DNA of 64,000 nt from Nonomuraea angiospora (GTDB taxonomy: Bacteria; Actinomycetota; Actinomycetes; Streptosporangiales; Streptosporangiaceae), in contig NZ_JADBEK010000001.1 in the NCBI RefSeq assembly GCF_014873145.1, positions 10,168,001 to 10,232,000 on the forward strand, read 5' to 3'. The number at the start of each line of letters is the position of its first letter. The first letter of the stretch is position 1. A program made the position numbers and the translations under genes. Shown here piece after piece: positions 28,232-37,310 of this stretch. Under the pieces are notes generated by a model that was not told the origin of the DNA, made no database searches, and saw only the letters and a program-made list of their open reading frames with translations.

Positions 28232-28957
28232 GCTTCCGTCCGCTCCGAGCTGAGGATGCCGATGCGGGTACCCATTCTTCGGATGAGTGTGGTCATGTGA
28301 TGGTCCGTTCGTGAGAGAAATGCTCCGTTATGCCTGTTTCTAGGGCAGGAGCGTCCGTGCGGCCTTGCGTTCCCAGGGCCATTGCCGTGGTGCGGGACCG
28401 TTCGGTTAGGTGATGGTGCGGATCCTCGTGCGGTCGTCCTTATAGCGCTTACGGAAGACGCTTGAGCGGGAACATGCTGCCGCTCCGCTGGGGACGCTCA
28501 CGCAAGTGGCTCTCCCGCTGCTGGGGAATGCTCATGCAAGCGTCCCTTTGCGGGCAGGAATTGTGCTTGTTCCTGCTGTCGCGGGGCCATTCATGGTGCT
28601 TTGGTGCTTGGTGTGGGGATGCTTGAAGGGCCGTGCGGCCTGCGGGGGAGAGCGTTCGTTAACTGGCTGCTCGTGTGGCGGAAGCAGGTCTTGCTGTCCT
28701 TGCTCCTGTGGGTAGAGCGGGCTTCGCTGTCCGCACACCAGTGGTAGAGCGGGCTTCGCTGCTGCGCTTCTGTGGTGAGAGTGCGTCTGGGGCTGCTCGA
28801 TCGGGGTGTGGGGGATGTTCGTTTCACCCCTGGTGCCGGATGTTTCTGCAGGTATTTCGGCTCCTGTGGGAGCGCGCCTGCGTGGACGCTCTATATGAGC
28901 TTGTTTCGTTTGTGCGGTGGCGTCTGTGGTGTTCGTCCTGGAAAGGGAAGGGCTCGC
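28232..28957. other. Non-coding spacer between two ABC permease genes, with short repeats
   Basis: No gene recognised. GGTAGAGCGGGCTTCGCTG occurs at 28711-28729 and again at 28743-28761. Another imperfect repeat (GGGGAMGCTCAYGCAAG) occurs at about 28492 and 28524. The stretch looks like decayed or repeat-expanded sequence that split an exporter operon. Confidence 0.55.
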
Positions 28958-29722
28958 TCAGACGTCTCTTCGGTTGAGTTGGTAGTAGCCGATGGCGAGG
29001 GCGATGAGGGGGTAGGCGAGGAGGGCGGCTAGTGCGGCCCAAGGAGGCAGGAGACCGTCGCCCAGGCGCGAGGAGAGGCGCTGATCGGCTATTTGGGGGA
29101 CGAGGTTCGGTAGGAGGAGCGTGGCCACACGGGTATTCCAGGGCGGGGGCAAGTAGTTGACGACACCTGGCAGCACGAACAGCAATGCCACGATCGAGAC
29201 GATTGCTCCCGCTGTTGAGCGGATCGCGGTGCCGAGGCCGAGGCCTACCAATGCCAGGGCAGTCACCGACAAGCCAGAAGCGAGCAGCATTGGCAAGTCG
29301 TCGGTGATTGAGGTGTTGTTGAAGCCCAGCTCATGGCCGCTTGCTATCAAGCGGCTCGCCGAATAGGTGACCAGGAGGATCGCGTTCGCAGCTGTCAACG
29401 TGGCCAGGCCGACGATGCCGGCCTTGGCCAGAAGTAATGTGCCACGTTTCGGGACGGCGATCAGACTGGTGCTGATCGTCCCCGTGGCGTACTCGGAAGT
29501 GATCGCGAGCACGCCCAGCACCGCCAGGCTGATCTGGACGAGCGGGAGAAAGCCCTGCTCTGGGGCCGCTGCCCGCAGCTCGCCTCGCTCGTCGGCCAGG
29601 CCGCTCACGTAGAGGGTCCATGCCACGCCCAGGAGCATTGTGAGGGCCGCCGTACCCAGCGTCTGGTAGGTGGAGGTCACTGAACGCAGCTTCAGCCATT
29701 CGGAGGAGAGCACCGCCTTCAT
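28958..29722 (-). CDS. ABC-2 type transporter permease
   Basis: 254 residues, six or so membrane segments, beginning MKAVLSSEWLKLRSVTSTYQ with the conserved AITSEYATGTISTSLIAVPKR. It is a paralogue of the permease at 27455-28231, and the two could form a heterodimer with the ATPase. The start ATG overlaps the ATPase stop by 4 nt, so translation is coupled. Cargo unknown. Confidence 0.92.
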   Translation of the reverse strand: MKAVLSSEWLKLRSVTSTYQTLGTAALTMLLGVAWTLYVSGLADERGELRAAAPEQGFLPLVQISLAVLGVLAITSEYATGTISTSLIAVPKRGTLLLAKAGIVGLATLTAANAILLVTYSASRLIASGHELGFNNTSITDDLPMLLASGLSVTALALVGLGLGTAIRSTAGAIVSIVALLFVLPGVVNYLPPPWNTRVATLLLPNLVPQIADQRLSSRLGDGLLPPWAALAALLAYPLIALAIGYYQLNRRDV

Positions 29723-30438
29723 CGGGACGCTCCGTACTGCACGCTGCCGGCGGTCAGGGCCATGTAGGCGTCTTCGAGCGAGGGATAGCGCGCTGTCAGC
29801 TCCGCGACGGTGGACTCGGCGATCAGCTTGCCGCGGCCCACGATGATGATGCGCTCGGCGGTGAGGGCCATCTCGCTCATCAGATGGCTGGAGAGCAGGA
29901 TCGTGCGACCTTCGGCGGCCAGAGAACGCATGAGGTCGCGGATCCAGCGCACGCCATCTGGATCCAGGCCGTTCACCGGCTCGTCGAACATCAACACGGC
30001 CGGATCGCCGAGCAGCGCCGATGCTATGCCGAGCCGCTGTTTCATGCCGAGCGAGAACCCGCCCACCCGTTTTCGGGCCACGCCTGCCAGGCCGACCTGG
30101 TCGAGCACCTCGGCCACTCGCGTCGGGCCGATGTCATTGGTGCGGGCCAGGGACAGCAGGTGGTTGTAGGCGCTGCGGCCGCCGTGGACGGCAGCCGCGT
30201 CGAGGAGGGCGCCCACCTCGTGCATCGGCCTGGCGATCGACGTGTATCGGCGCCCGTTGACCAGTGCCCGGCCCGAGGCCGGGGCGTCGAGGCCGAGGAT
30301 CAGGCGCATCGTGGTGGACTTGCCCGCGCCGTTCGGGCCGAGGAAGCCGGTCACGTGACCCGGCTCGACCTTGAACGACAGGTCGTCCACGGCGAGGGTG
30401 CCACCGTAGCGCTTCGTGAGGTGCTGGAGTTCGATCAC
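29719..30438 (-). CDS. ABC transporter ATP-binding protein (ABC-2 exporter type)
   Basis: 239 residues. Walker A GPNGAGKST (34-42), signature FSLGMKQRLGIA, Walker B VLMFDEPVNGLDP and the switch His in ILLSSHLMSE are all present, so it should be active. The GTG start at 30438 begins the VIELQHLTKRYG motif; longer frames upstream have no such feature. It is the first gene of the exporter operon and is divergent from the sensor kinase at 30552, which probably regulates it. Cargo (peptide, antibiotic or lipid) cannot be told. Confidence 0.93.
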   Translation of the reverse strand: MIELQHLTKRYGGTLAVDDLSFKVEPGHVTGFLGPNGAGKSTTMRLILGLDAPASGRALVNGRRYTSIARPMHEVGALLDAAAVHGGRSAYNHLLSLARTNDIGPTRVAEVLDQVGLAGVARKRVGGFSLGMKQRLGIASALLGDPAVLMFDEPVNGLDPDGVRWIRDLMRSLAAEGRTILLSSHLMSEMALTAERIIIVGRGKLIAESTVAELTARYPSLEDAYMALTAGSVQYGASR

Positions 30439-30551
30439 GCCGTAAAGGATGCGGGACGGTGGGCCGCCCGCGCGTCGGACCACGGTTCGAATCTCAAGGT
30501 CAGACCCTGGGTTGACGTGAGGAGGCAGCCGCAGCGGCTACCGTTCAACGC

Positions 30552-31748
30552 GTGGACGACACCCATCCCTTCTTCGCCAGGCGATTGAGCCGTGGCCAGC
30601 TGATCATGCTCGATCTGGCGGCGGGGATGTGCTTTGCCTTTGTTTCTTTCACGGTAGCGGTGAACGCCACCGCGCTGCCGCCCTGGATGAGGCTCGCCAT
30701 CCCTTTCTGGCTGGGGCTGCCCCTGGGGCTGCGAAGACTGTGGCCCCTGCCCGTCTTCTGCTTCACGCTCGTGGTCGCCATCTTCGCCGCGCTGGTCGAC
30801 GCCGTGGGGTTCGCCTACCTCGCGCCTGCGTACGCGCTTTATATAGTCGCCCTCTCCGACAGATTCGGGGCTGTGGTCCCGACGTCGGCCATTGGCGGGT
30901 TGAGCCTGGTCACGGTCCTCGGCCTGGCTCTAGCAGGTGCGCCGCGTGACACCGCTCCGGGATGGCTGTTGCATTTTGACCAGCCACTCATGGGGATCGC
31001 AGCGCTGGGCGGCGCTTGGACGGTCGGCCGGGCCGTGCAGGAGCGCAGGCTCTACGCGGCCCGCGACGCTGAGCGGTTGGCATCGCAGGCGGTGACGGAG
31101 GAGCGTTTACGGATCGCTCGCGAGCTGCACGATGTGGTCACGCACAGTGTGGGATTGATCGCCGTCAAGGCCGGCGTGGCCAATCATGTGATGGCGACCA
31201 GGCCGGATGAGGCGCATGACGCGCTGCGTGTGATCGAGACGGCCAGCCGGAGCGCACTGGTTGAGATGCGCTATTTGCTCGGTGTGCTTCGATCTTCGTC
31301 CAAGCCCGATCTTGTCCCCGCACCCGGCCTGGCAGGGATAGAAGGGCTGGTGGCGCAGGCTCGGTTGGCGGGGATCGAGGTCAGGCTCGAAGTGCGGATC
31401 GGGAACGGCGATGGAGGCGGAGAAGGAGGGCCCGACAGGCGAGGGCGGATGCCTGAGGGTGTGGGGTTGTCGGTTTATCGCATCGTGCAGGAGGCGCTGA
31501 CGAATGTCATCAAACATGCCGCGCGCGCTCGCTGCCGGGTGTCCGTGGTCGCCGATGGCAGGAAAGTACGGATCGAGGTGGTGGATGACGGGACTGGCGG
31601 TCGTACGTCGTCTGGTGCCGGCACCGGGCACGGCCTGATCGGGATGCGGGAGCGGGTCATGATGTACGGCGGGACGTTTGAAGCCGGGCGCCTTTCTGGA
31701 CGAGGGTTTCGTGTTTTCGCCGAATTGCCTTACGAGGAGGTTTCGTGA
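30552..31748 (+). CDS. NarL-type sensor histidine kinase
   Basis: 398 residues. About five N-terminal hydrophobic segments (residues 20-160) form an intramembrane-type sensor without a large extracellular loop. The HisKA_3 dimerisation box ARELHDVVTHSVGL contains phospho-acceptor His 193. The HATPase domain follows (VYRIVQEALTNVIKHA N-box, VVDDGTGG, GHGLIGMRERV). GTG start 30552. The response regulator gene overlaps its end by 4 nt. Divergent from the ABC exporter operon, its likely target. Confidence 0.93.
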   Translation: MDDTHPFFARRLSRGQLIMLDLAAGMCFAFVSFTVAVNATALPPWMRLAIPFWLGLPLGLRRLWPLPVFCFTLVVAIFAALVDAVGFAYLAPAYALYIVALSDRFGAVVPTSAIGGLSLVTVLGLALAGAPRDTAPGWLLHFDQPLMGIAALGGAWTVGRAVQERRLYAARDAERLASQAVTEERLRIARELHDVVTHSVGLIAVKAGVANHVMATRPDEAHDALRVIETASRSALVEMRYLLGVLRSSSKPDLVPAPGLAGIEGLVAQARLAGIEVRLEVRIGNGDGGGEGGPDRRGRMPEGVGLSVYRIVQEALTNVIKHAARARCRVSVVADGRKVRIEVVDDGTGGRTSSGAGTGHGLIGMRERVMMYGGTFEAGRLSGRGFRVFAELPYEEVS

Positions 31749-32386
31749 TCCGAGTTGTTATCGCCGACGATCAGGCGTTGCTCAGGGGAAGTTTTCGAGT
31801 GCTTGTGGACTCCGAGCCGGATTTGGCTGTTGTCGGCGAGGCGGCCACCGGGGCGGAGGCTGTTACTGTTGCCTTGGAGCAGCGGCCGGATGTCGTGCTT
31901 ATGGACGTTCGAATGCCTGAAATGGATGGGATCGAGGCCGCTCGGCGCCTGCGGGATGTTTCGCGAGTCCTTGTCGTGACGATGTTCGACCTCGATTCTT
32001 ACGTCTATGATGCGCTGAGGGCTGGGGCTAGCGGATTCCTGCTGAAAGACACGCCGCCTGCGGATCTGCTCGCCGCTATTCGCGTGGTCGCGAGCGGGGA
32101 AGCCTTGCTGGCGCCTACGGTTACACGCAGGTTGATTGAGGAGTTCACGCGGACACCTGTTCTGCCTCGGGTGAAGGGGTTGGACGGAGTTACTGAGCGG
32201 GAGCGTGAGGTCCTGATGTTGATCGCGCGGGGCTTGTCCAATGGAGAGATCGCGGAATACCTTCAGGTGAGTTTGGCTACCGTGAAGACTCATATCACTC
32301 GGTTGCTGGCCAAGCTGGAGGCCCGGGATCGGGCACAGCTTGTTATTGCGGCGTATGAGAGCGGGCTCGTTTCCGCGGCGGGCTGA
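31745..32386 (+). CDS. NarL/LuxR-family response regulator
   Basis: 213 residues. Receiver domain with phospho-acceptor Asp 54 (VVLMDVRMPEMDG) and acidic pocket ADD at 7-9, then a LuxR-type helix-turn-helix (TEREREVLMLIARGLSNGEI, VSLATVKTHITRLLAKL). Partner of the kinase at 30552-31748 by gene overlap. Codon third positions here are less GC-rich than in most neighbours, suggesting horizontal acquisition or relaxed codon use. Confidence 0.94.
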   Translation: MIRVVIADDQALLRGSFRVLVDSEPDLAVVGEAATGAEAVTVALEQRPDVVLMDVRMPEMDGIEAARRLRDVSRVLVVTMFDLDSYVYDALRAGASGFLLKDTPPADLLAAIRVVASGEALLAPTVTRRLIEEFTRTPVLPRVKGLDGVTEREREVLMLIARGLSNGEIAEYLQVSLATVKTHITRLLAKLEARDRAQLVIAAYESGLVSAAG

Positions 32387-32511
32387 ACTCGTTTGTATCG
32401 GTGCTGAGTTGCGGATTGATGTTGGATCTATCAGCGTTTTGTTGGGCGATATTGGTGGCTTTGTTGCGGTGTGGGTTCTCGTGAGTTGGTGGGGAGGGTG
32501 CTGGGGTGATG

Positions 32512-33009
32512 TCAGGTGGTTCTGGCGAGCCAATCGAGGTGGGCGCCGCCGAATGGGCCCTTTCTGTGGCCTACTGCGTCGAGTAGCCAGCGGGCAGTAG
32601 CTTCTGCCTGGGCGATGAGCTCGGGGGGATAGCCCAGGAGGACCTGATGTTCGGCGAACTCGTCTTCGTCGTCGAGGATGAGCCGGCCGTCTCGCATCCT
32701 GATGACGTCGAGATCGAGGTCGAGCATTGTCACCTCGCCGTCTCTCCACTCGGGGACGGTCGTGACGTCGACGTAGATCTCGCTCCGATGGGGTGGTGTG
32801 TTGAACGATGCAGTCCACCAGGCGTTTCGAGGGAAAAGCATGATCGCAGTGGTCTCCCACGTGACCGGTGGGCCCTCGCCCTTGCGGGCGACCGTTCCAC
32901 CGGGGACTTCCGCCCAGACTCCGTGTTCGTCCTCGCCCAGCAGCCGGCCGGGGTGGTTCCAGTGCAGCGCTCCGCCGTACTTTCGATACACAATTCGCAC
33001 ATCGGTCAC
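32512..33009 (-). CDS. DUF402 domain protein (FomD/YgaC-like)
   Basis: 165 residues. The features EYVDVTT-like IYVDVTTVPEW, MLDLDLDVIRMRDG and LDDEDEFAEHQ are the conserved acidic patches of DUF402 proteins, some of which hydrolyse nucleoside diphosphates or CMP-phosphonates with Mn2+. The Asp/Glu cluster is intact, so a phosphohydrolase activity is plausible but not shown. Start ATG 33009. No operon partner. Confidence 0.8.
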   Translation of the reverse strand: MTDVRIVYRKYGGALHWNHPGRLLGEDEHGVWAEVPGGTVARKGEGPPVTWETTAIMLFPRNAWWTASFNTPPHRSEIYVDVTTVPEWRDGEVTMLDLDLDVIRMRDGRLILDDEDEFAEHQVLLGYPPELIAQAEATARWLLDAVGHRKGPFGGAHLDWLARTT

Positions 33010-33124
33010 ATGTGGAAACTTAGCTGCGGTGGGGCCTCAGCGCTCAAGGCCCCACGCATTGCGCAGGGCCCTGGTTTGTGGAGTTCGGTTCTCGGCGGGA
33101 GTTCGAGTGGCTGGGTTTGTCGCG

Positions 33125-34483
33125 TTAGGCGTGCTGGCGTAGGGCCTCTGTAATGGCGGCCAGGCGCTGCGGGGAGGCCAGGCCGGCGTGGTACAGGTGA
33201 AACTCGGTCGCGCCTGCCTTGGCGTACGTACGGAGTTGGTCGGCCAGGACCGTGGCATCGGCCGGACGAGGGGGGAGAGCCAGGACGTAGGCGCCAATTC
33301 GCTGGCCGGGGGTGGACAGGTCCTTGAGCTGGGCGAGGCGGGCGGCGTCCGTGGCGGGGTCGCCCCAGCAGTTGGCCACCAGCACGTCTGCTCCCGGCTC
33401 GCCTGACGGCAGTGGTGCGAAGGCGCCTGCTGCCCAGGGGTTCGGGTTGGCGTGCAGGGTGATGGGGGTGTTGGGGGCGGTCCTACGGGCGACGGCGATC
33501 AGGCGATGGCGGAGAGAGTCGGACAGGTTTATGCGAACGGCGCGTACCTCGTCGGTCAGCTCGCCGAGAGCCTGTTCGATCGTGAGTGGTTGAGTGCTGG
33601 GAGTCGCGGCGCCGACCGTGGTGGTGTCGGATGCTGCTGCGGTGTAGCTCGCCTTGACGGTTGTGGTGTTGCTGGGCGTGGTAGGGCCGGTCGTGGTGGT
33701 GCTGGAGATTGTGGTGCCAGCCGTGTCGCCGGTCGTGGTGGTGCTGGAGGTCGTGGTGCCAGCCCTGTTGCTGGGCGTGGTGGGGTCGGGCCCTGTGGTG
33801 CTGGTGGGGGCTCCGGAGATGGATTGTGTGGGGTGGGTGCGGTCTATGGCGGCGCGGACTCTGTCCCGGGTGGCTGCGGGATAGCGGTCGGCGCAGGCCG
33901 TGCAGAAGCACAGGGAGAGGAGGTCTGAGTCGGCGGACGTCCAATCCGCACCGGAGGTCTTCTCGTGGACGCTCTGGTGGCCGAAGCCCATGGGGCCGCA
34001 GGCCTCCAGGATGAGGCCGTCCGGCTCGCCTACCGTGAGGATCTCCTCGACCAGGTGCTCGCAGTACTCCAGGACGTCCTGGTGGGCGGGGCAGAGCGCG
34101 TACGGGTACGGGTCGCCGAAGGCGTTGCGTACGACCAAGTCGGGGTTCGCGGTGCCGAGGTGGGAGTTGTGAGTCAGGACGGTCCAGGCGTGTACCTGGA
34201 GGCCGACCGCCTTCAGGGCGTCTCGGGCCTGGAGGTACGCGTCCTGCGGGGTCCAGGTGGGGGCCGCGGGGACCAGGCGGGACCAGGACGACGGGCGGAC
34301 CGGGAGGTAGAAGGCCGGATAGGGAACGTCGAGTACGCGGTGGGACGGGTGGTAAGGCGTGGCGGCTCTCGTCGAGTGGTAGCTCGCTGCCAGAGCTACC
34401 GCCTCCACGCCCAGGCCGGCCAGGCGGTCGGGGGCGGAGGGGTCGCCGACGATGTCCCAGGGGTAGACGTAGGCCACGTTCAC
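33125..34483 (-). CDS. Unassigned putative (TIM-barrel-like) enzyme coupled to glucarate dehydratase, with a Thr-rich insert
   Basis: 452 residues. The N-terminal half has conserved-looking motifs (VAYVYPWDIVGD, AWTVLTHNSHLG, GDPYPYALCPA, LILEACGPMGFGHQ, LCFCTACADRYP), reminiscent of glycoside-hydrolase-like TIM barrels, but I cannot name the family. Residues about 208-285 are a Thr/Ser/Gly low-complexity insert encoded by a 42-bp repeat. The C-terminal part resumes ordinary sequence (ITLHANPNPWAAGAF, GADVLVANCWGDP, EFHLYHAGL). GTG 34483 overlaps the upstream gene stop by 4 nt (GTGA), so it is translated with glucarate dehydratase and probably acts in uronate or aldarate use. Confidence 0.65.
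   Translation of the reverse strand: MNVAYVYPWDIVGDPSAPDRLAGLGVEAVALAASYHSTRAATPYHPSHRVLDVPYPAFYLPVRPSSWSRLVPAAPTWTPQDAYLQARDALKAVGLQVHAWTVLTHNSHLGTANPDLVVRNAFGDPYPYALCPAHQDVLEYCEHLVEEILTVGEPDGLILEACGPMGFGHQSVHEKTSGADWTSADSDLLSLCFCTACADRYPAATRDRVRAAIDRTHPTQSISGAPTSTTGPDPTTPSNRAGTTTSSTTTTGDTAGTTISSTTTTGPTTPSNTTTVKASYTAAASDTTTVGAATPSTQPLTIEQALGELTDEVRAVRINLSDSLRHRLIAVARRTAPNTPITLHANPNPWAAGAFAPLPSGEPGADVLVANCWGDPATDAARLAQLKDLSTPGQRIGAYVLALPPRPADATVLADQLRTYAKAGATEFHLYHAGLASPQRLAAITEALRQHA
33677..33800. repeat. 42-bp in-frame repeat encoding the Thr-rich insert
   Basis: CGTGGTGGTGCTGGAG begins at 33692 and 33734 and a diverged CGTGGTGGGG copy at 33776, a strict 42-bp (14-codon) period; a partial copy starts at 33677. 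On the minus strand it encodes AGTTTSSTTTTG-like units. Confidence 0.75.
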
Positions 34484-35736
34484 CAGCGCGGTCTCCTTGC
34501 GGAAAAGGTGGGCTCGAAGCGTTGCATGTAACTCGTGTCGTCGCGGGCGGAGATCCCGCACTTCTCGTACTGCTCGTTCATGACGGCCAGCGCGTCGCGG
34601 TCGAGCTCGACGCCGAGGCCGGGGCCGGTGGGCACAGGGACGGCGCCGTTCACGAAGCGCAGGACGCCGGGCGCGACCACGTCCTGGCCGTCCTGCCAGG
34701 GGGTGTGCGTGTCGCACGCGAACGTGAGGTTCGGTGTGGCGGCGGCCAAATGGGTCATGGCGGCCAGGCTGATCCCGAGATGGGAGTTGGAGTGCATGGA
34801 CAGCGCCAGGCCGAATGTGTCGCACAAGGTGGCGACATGCGCGGAACGTACGAGTCCGCCCCAGTAGTGGTGGTCCAGGAGGAGTACGCCGATCGCGCGG
34901 GATGCGATGGCGGGAGGGAGGTGTTCATGGGTGACCACGCACATGTTCGTGGCGAGCGGCATGGGGACGGCGGCGGCCACTTCCGCCATGCCGGAAATGC
35001 CGGGAGTGGGGTCCTCCAGGTATTGGAGAGTGCCCTCCAACTCCTGGCCCACGCGGATCGAGGTCTCGACCGTCCAAGCGGCGTTCGGGTCCAGGCGGAG
35101 GGGCACCCCGGGGAATGCCTCGTGAAGCGCGCGGGTTGCGGCTATTTCCTGGTCGGGAGGGAAAACGCCGCCTTTGAGCTTGATGGACTCGAAGCCGTAT
35201 TCCTTGATGAGGAGGGACGCTTGTTCTACGAGACCCGATTCGTCCAAGGCTGCGCCGAACCGGTCGGGGTCCTGGCCGGGGTGGCCCGCCCACTTGTAGA
35301 AGAGGTACGCGCTGTACGGCACCGCATCCCGGACACGGCCGCCCAACAGTTCGCTCACCGGGACACCGGCCGCCTTGCCCCGGATGTCGAGGCAGGCCAC
35401 CTCGAAGGGGGAGAAGACCCGGTCGATGCTCTTCTCCTTGGTGGCGACACCGGTCAGTCCGTGCAGGTCGGTCACCGTGTGGCCGACGATCGCGCTGATC
35501 CGGGCGTACATCGTGTTCGTGGCGTGCACGTCGAGGCCGATCAGGGCCTGCGCGCACTCGCGTACCTTGCCCAGGTGCCCGAGGTCCCCATAGGTCTCCC
35601 CCAACCCGGTCAGGCCCTCATCGGTGACGACCTCGACAATGGTACGGAGGGCCCACGGCTCGTGGACTCCGGCGGCGTTCAGAAGTGGCGGATCCCGGAA
35701 GGCGACAGGCATGACATGGATCTGTCTGATGATCAT
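34480..35736 (-). CDS. gudD: Glucarate dehydratase (enolase superfamily)
   Basis: Dehydrates D-glucarate to 5-dehydro-4-deoxy-D-glucarate. The 418 residues show the superfamily catalytic set: KxK at Lys 186/Lys 188 (ESIKLKGG), metal ligands Asp 216 (RLDPNAAW), Glu 241 (YLEDPTPG) and Asn 264 (LATNMCV), and the Asp 288/His 315 dyad (LLLDHHYWGG, SMHSNSHLG). The N-terminal capping loop HGLTGVATKEKSIDRVFSPF matches glucarate dehydratases. First gene of a leftward unit; paired operator-like dyads lie 11-45 bp upstream of its start. Exact substrate (glucarate against galactarate) is family inference. Confidence 0.9.
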   Translation of the reverse strand: MIIRQIHVMPVAFRDPPLLNAAGVHEPWALRTIVEVVTDEGLTGLGETYGDLGHLGKVRECAQALIGLDVHATNTMYARISAIVGHTVTDLHGLTGVATKEKSIDRVFSPFEVACLDIRGKAAGVPVSELLGGRVRDAVPYSAYLFYKWAGHPGQDPDRFGAALDESGLVEQASLLIKEYGFESIKLKGGVFPPDQEIAATRALHEAFPGVPLRLDPNAAWTVETSIRVGQELEGTLQYLEDPTPGISGMAEVAAAVPMPLATNMCVVTHEHLPPAIASRAIGVLLLDHHYWGGLVRSAHVATLCDTFGLALSMHSNSHLGISLAAMTHLAAATPNLTFACDTHTPWQDGQDVVAPGVLRFVNGAVPVPTGPGLGVELDRDALAVMNEQYEKCGISARDDTSYMQRFEPTFSARRPRW

Positions 35737-35746
35737 TTAGACCGCC

Positions 35747-35781
35747 GTCCAGATATGTGAACAATAGCCAGATTTGTGGAC
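35747..35781. promoter_or_regulatory. Paired IclR-type operator candidates between gudD and the dehydrogenase gene
   Basis: GTCCAGATATGTGAAC (35747-35762) and AGCCAGATTTGTGGAC (35766-35781) are variants of the dyad GTCCA-N6-TGGAC, 19 bp apart (two helical turns). The same 16-mer recurs upstream of the ABC/IclR genes at 39826-39860 and 42967. Confidence 0.65.
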
Positions 35782-35840
35782 AAGTTGCCGCAACTGTAAG
35801 AATCAAGCTGAAGAAGTGTCAAGCTCGGAAGGGCCTTTCG

Positions 35841-37310
35841 ATGATCTACGGACACGACCCCAGGACCGGCGAGACCGTTGGCGCCGCACTGCCGGAGACC
35901 GACAGTGCCGGGGTCGACTTGATCGTTTCCGCCGCGGCCGCCGCAGGCGCTGCCTGGCGGGCGACTCCGGCGGCTGAGCGGGCGCTCGCGCTCGAGGCCG
36001 TCGCCGATGCGCTCACCGCTCACGTGGACGAGCTGTGGCAGCTCGCCGACCAGGAGACCGCGCTCGGCGAGGTACGGCTGCGCGGCGAGGTCGCGCGTAC
36101 GGCGGGACAGTTCCGGCTCTTCGCCCAGGTCCTCAGGGACGGCGGTTACGTCGAGGCCATCATCGATCATGCGGATGCCTCGCTCACGCCGCCCCGGCCC
36201 GACGTGCGGCGGATGAAGCACGCGCTGCCGGGCGTCGTCGCGGTGTTCGCGGCCAGCAACTTCCCGTTCGCGTTCTCGGTGGCCGGCGGTGACACGGCGT
36301 CCGCGCTCGCGGCGGGATGTCCGGTGGTCGTCAAGGCGCACCCCGGGCACCCGAACACCTCCGAGCGGGTGGCGAAGATCGTTCGGGGCGCGCTCCCGTA
36401 CCCCGACCTGCTGGGCCTGGTGCAGGGCATGCAGGCGGGGATCGATCTGGTGCAGCACCCCGGGGTGGTCGCGGCCGGGTTCACCGGGTCCGTGGCCGGG
36501 GGCAAGGCGATCCAGCGCCTGATCGACGAGCGGGAGGTGCCGATCCCGTTCTACGGCGAGCTGGGCAGCGTCAACCCCGTCGTCGTGCTGCCCTCCGCGC
36601 CGGCCAAGGACGTGGCCACGGGGTTCGCCGGGTCGCTGACGCTGGGGGTCGGGCAGTTCTGCACGAACCCCGGGCTCATGTTCGTGCCCGAGGGCGACGA
36701 GCTGCGCAAGGCCCTGGCGGAGGCGGTCGAGGGGACCAGCGGTGGCCCCATGCTGGCCGAGCGGATCAGGGACGGGTACCTCGGCGGGGTCGAGCGGCTG
36801 GGCGAGCTGCAACTGCTGGCCGAGGGCAAGGCCGGGGAGGGGAGCTGGGCGGTCACGCCCAAGGTGTTCACCGCCGATCTCGACACGTTCGAGGAGAAGC
36901 TGCCGCGGATCGCCGAGGAGTGCTTCGGGCCTGCGTCGATTGTGGTGACGTATCGGGAAATTTCCGATCTGCGGCCCGTGCTTGAGCGGCTGGAAGGGTC
37001 GCTGACGGCGACCGTCCACGGCACCGATCCGGAGGAGGCCGGCGAGGTCGTCGAGGTGCTGGGGAGGAAGGCCGGCCGGCTCATCTGGAACGGGTGGCCG
37101 ACCGGGGTGGCCGTGTGCTGGGCGATGCAGCACGGTGGTCCTTGGCCTGCCGCGACCACGACCTCCACCTCGGTCGGGGCGACGGCGATCGATCGGTGGC
37201 TGGCGCCCACGGCGTACCAGGACTGGCCGGAGGCGCTGCTGCCGGACGAGCTCAAGGACGACAACCCGCTGTCCGTTCCGCGGAGGGTTGACGGTCGTCT
37301 GGAGGTGTGA
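35841..37310 (+). CDS. 2,5-dioxovalerate (2-oxoglutarate semialdehyde) dehydrogenase
   Basis: NAD(P)-dependent aldehyde dehydrogenase making 2-oxoglutarate, the last step of glucarate oxidation. The 489 residues carry the catalytic Cys in GVGQFCTNPG and general-base Glu in FYGELGSVNPV, plus AASNFPFAFSVAGGDTASAL, typical of the KGSADH branch. Start ATG 35841 after GGAAGGG; a longer frame to 35757 would run through the operators. Divergent from gudD with a shared control region of about 100 bp. Confidence 0.9.
   Translation: MIYGHDPRTGETVGAALPETDSAGVDLIVSAAAAAGAAWRATPAAERALALEAVADALTAHVDELWQLADQETALGEVRLRGEVARTAGQFRLFAQVLRDGGYVEAIIDHADASLTPPRPDVRRMKHALPGVVAVFAASNFPFAFSVAGGDTASALAAGCPVVVKAHPGHPNTSERVAKIVRGALPYPDLLGLVQGMQAGIDLVQHPGVVAAGFTGSVAGGKAIQRLIDEREVPIPFYGELGSVNPVVVLPSAPAKDVATGFAGSLTLGVGQFCTNPGLMFVPEGDELRKALAEAVEGTSGGPMLAERIRDGYLGGVERLGELQLLAEGKAGEGSWAVTPKVFTADLDTFEEKLPRIAEECFGPASIVVTYREISDLRPVLERLEGSLTATVHGTDPEEAGEVVEVLGRKAGRLIWNGWPTGVAVCWAMQHGGPWPAATTTSTSVGATAIDRWLAPTAYQDWPEALLPDELKDDNPLSVPRRVDGRLEV

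Noticed and set aside
28506..28977. Short plus-strand frames in the spacer between the permeases
   Set aside because: Cys/Gly-rich low-complexity translations with no start signals or family resemblance.
30483..30493. GGTTCGAATC resembling a tRNA T-loop
   Set aside because: No acceptor or anticodon stems can be built around it, and it lies in the ABC-kinase intergenic region.
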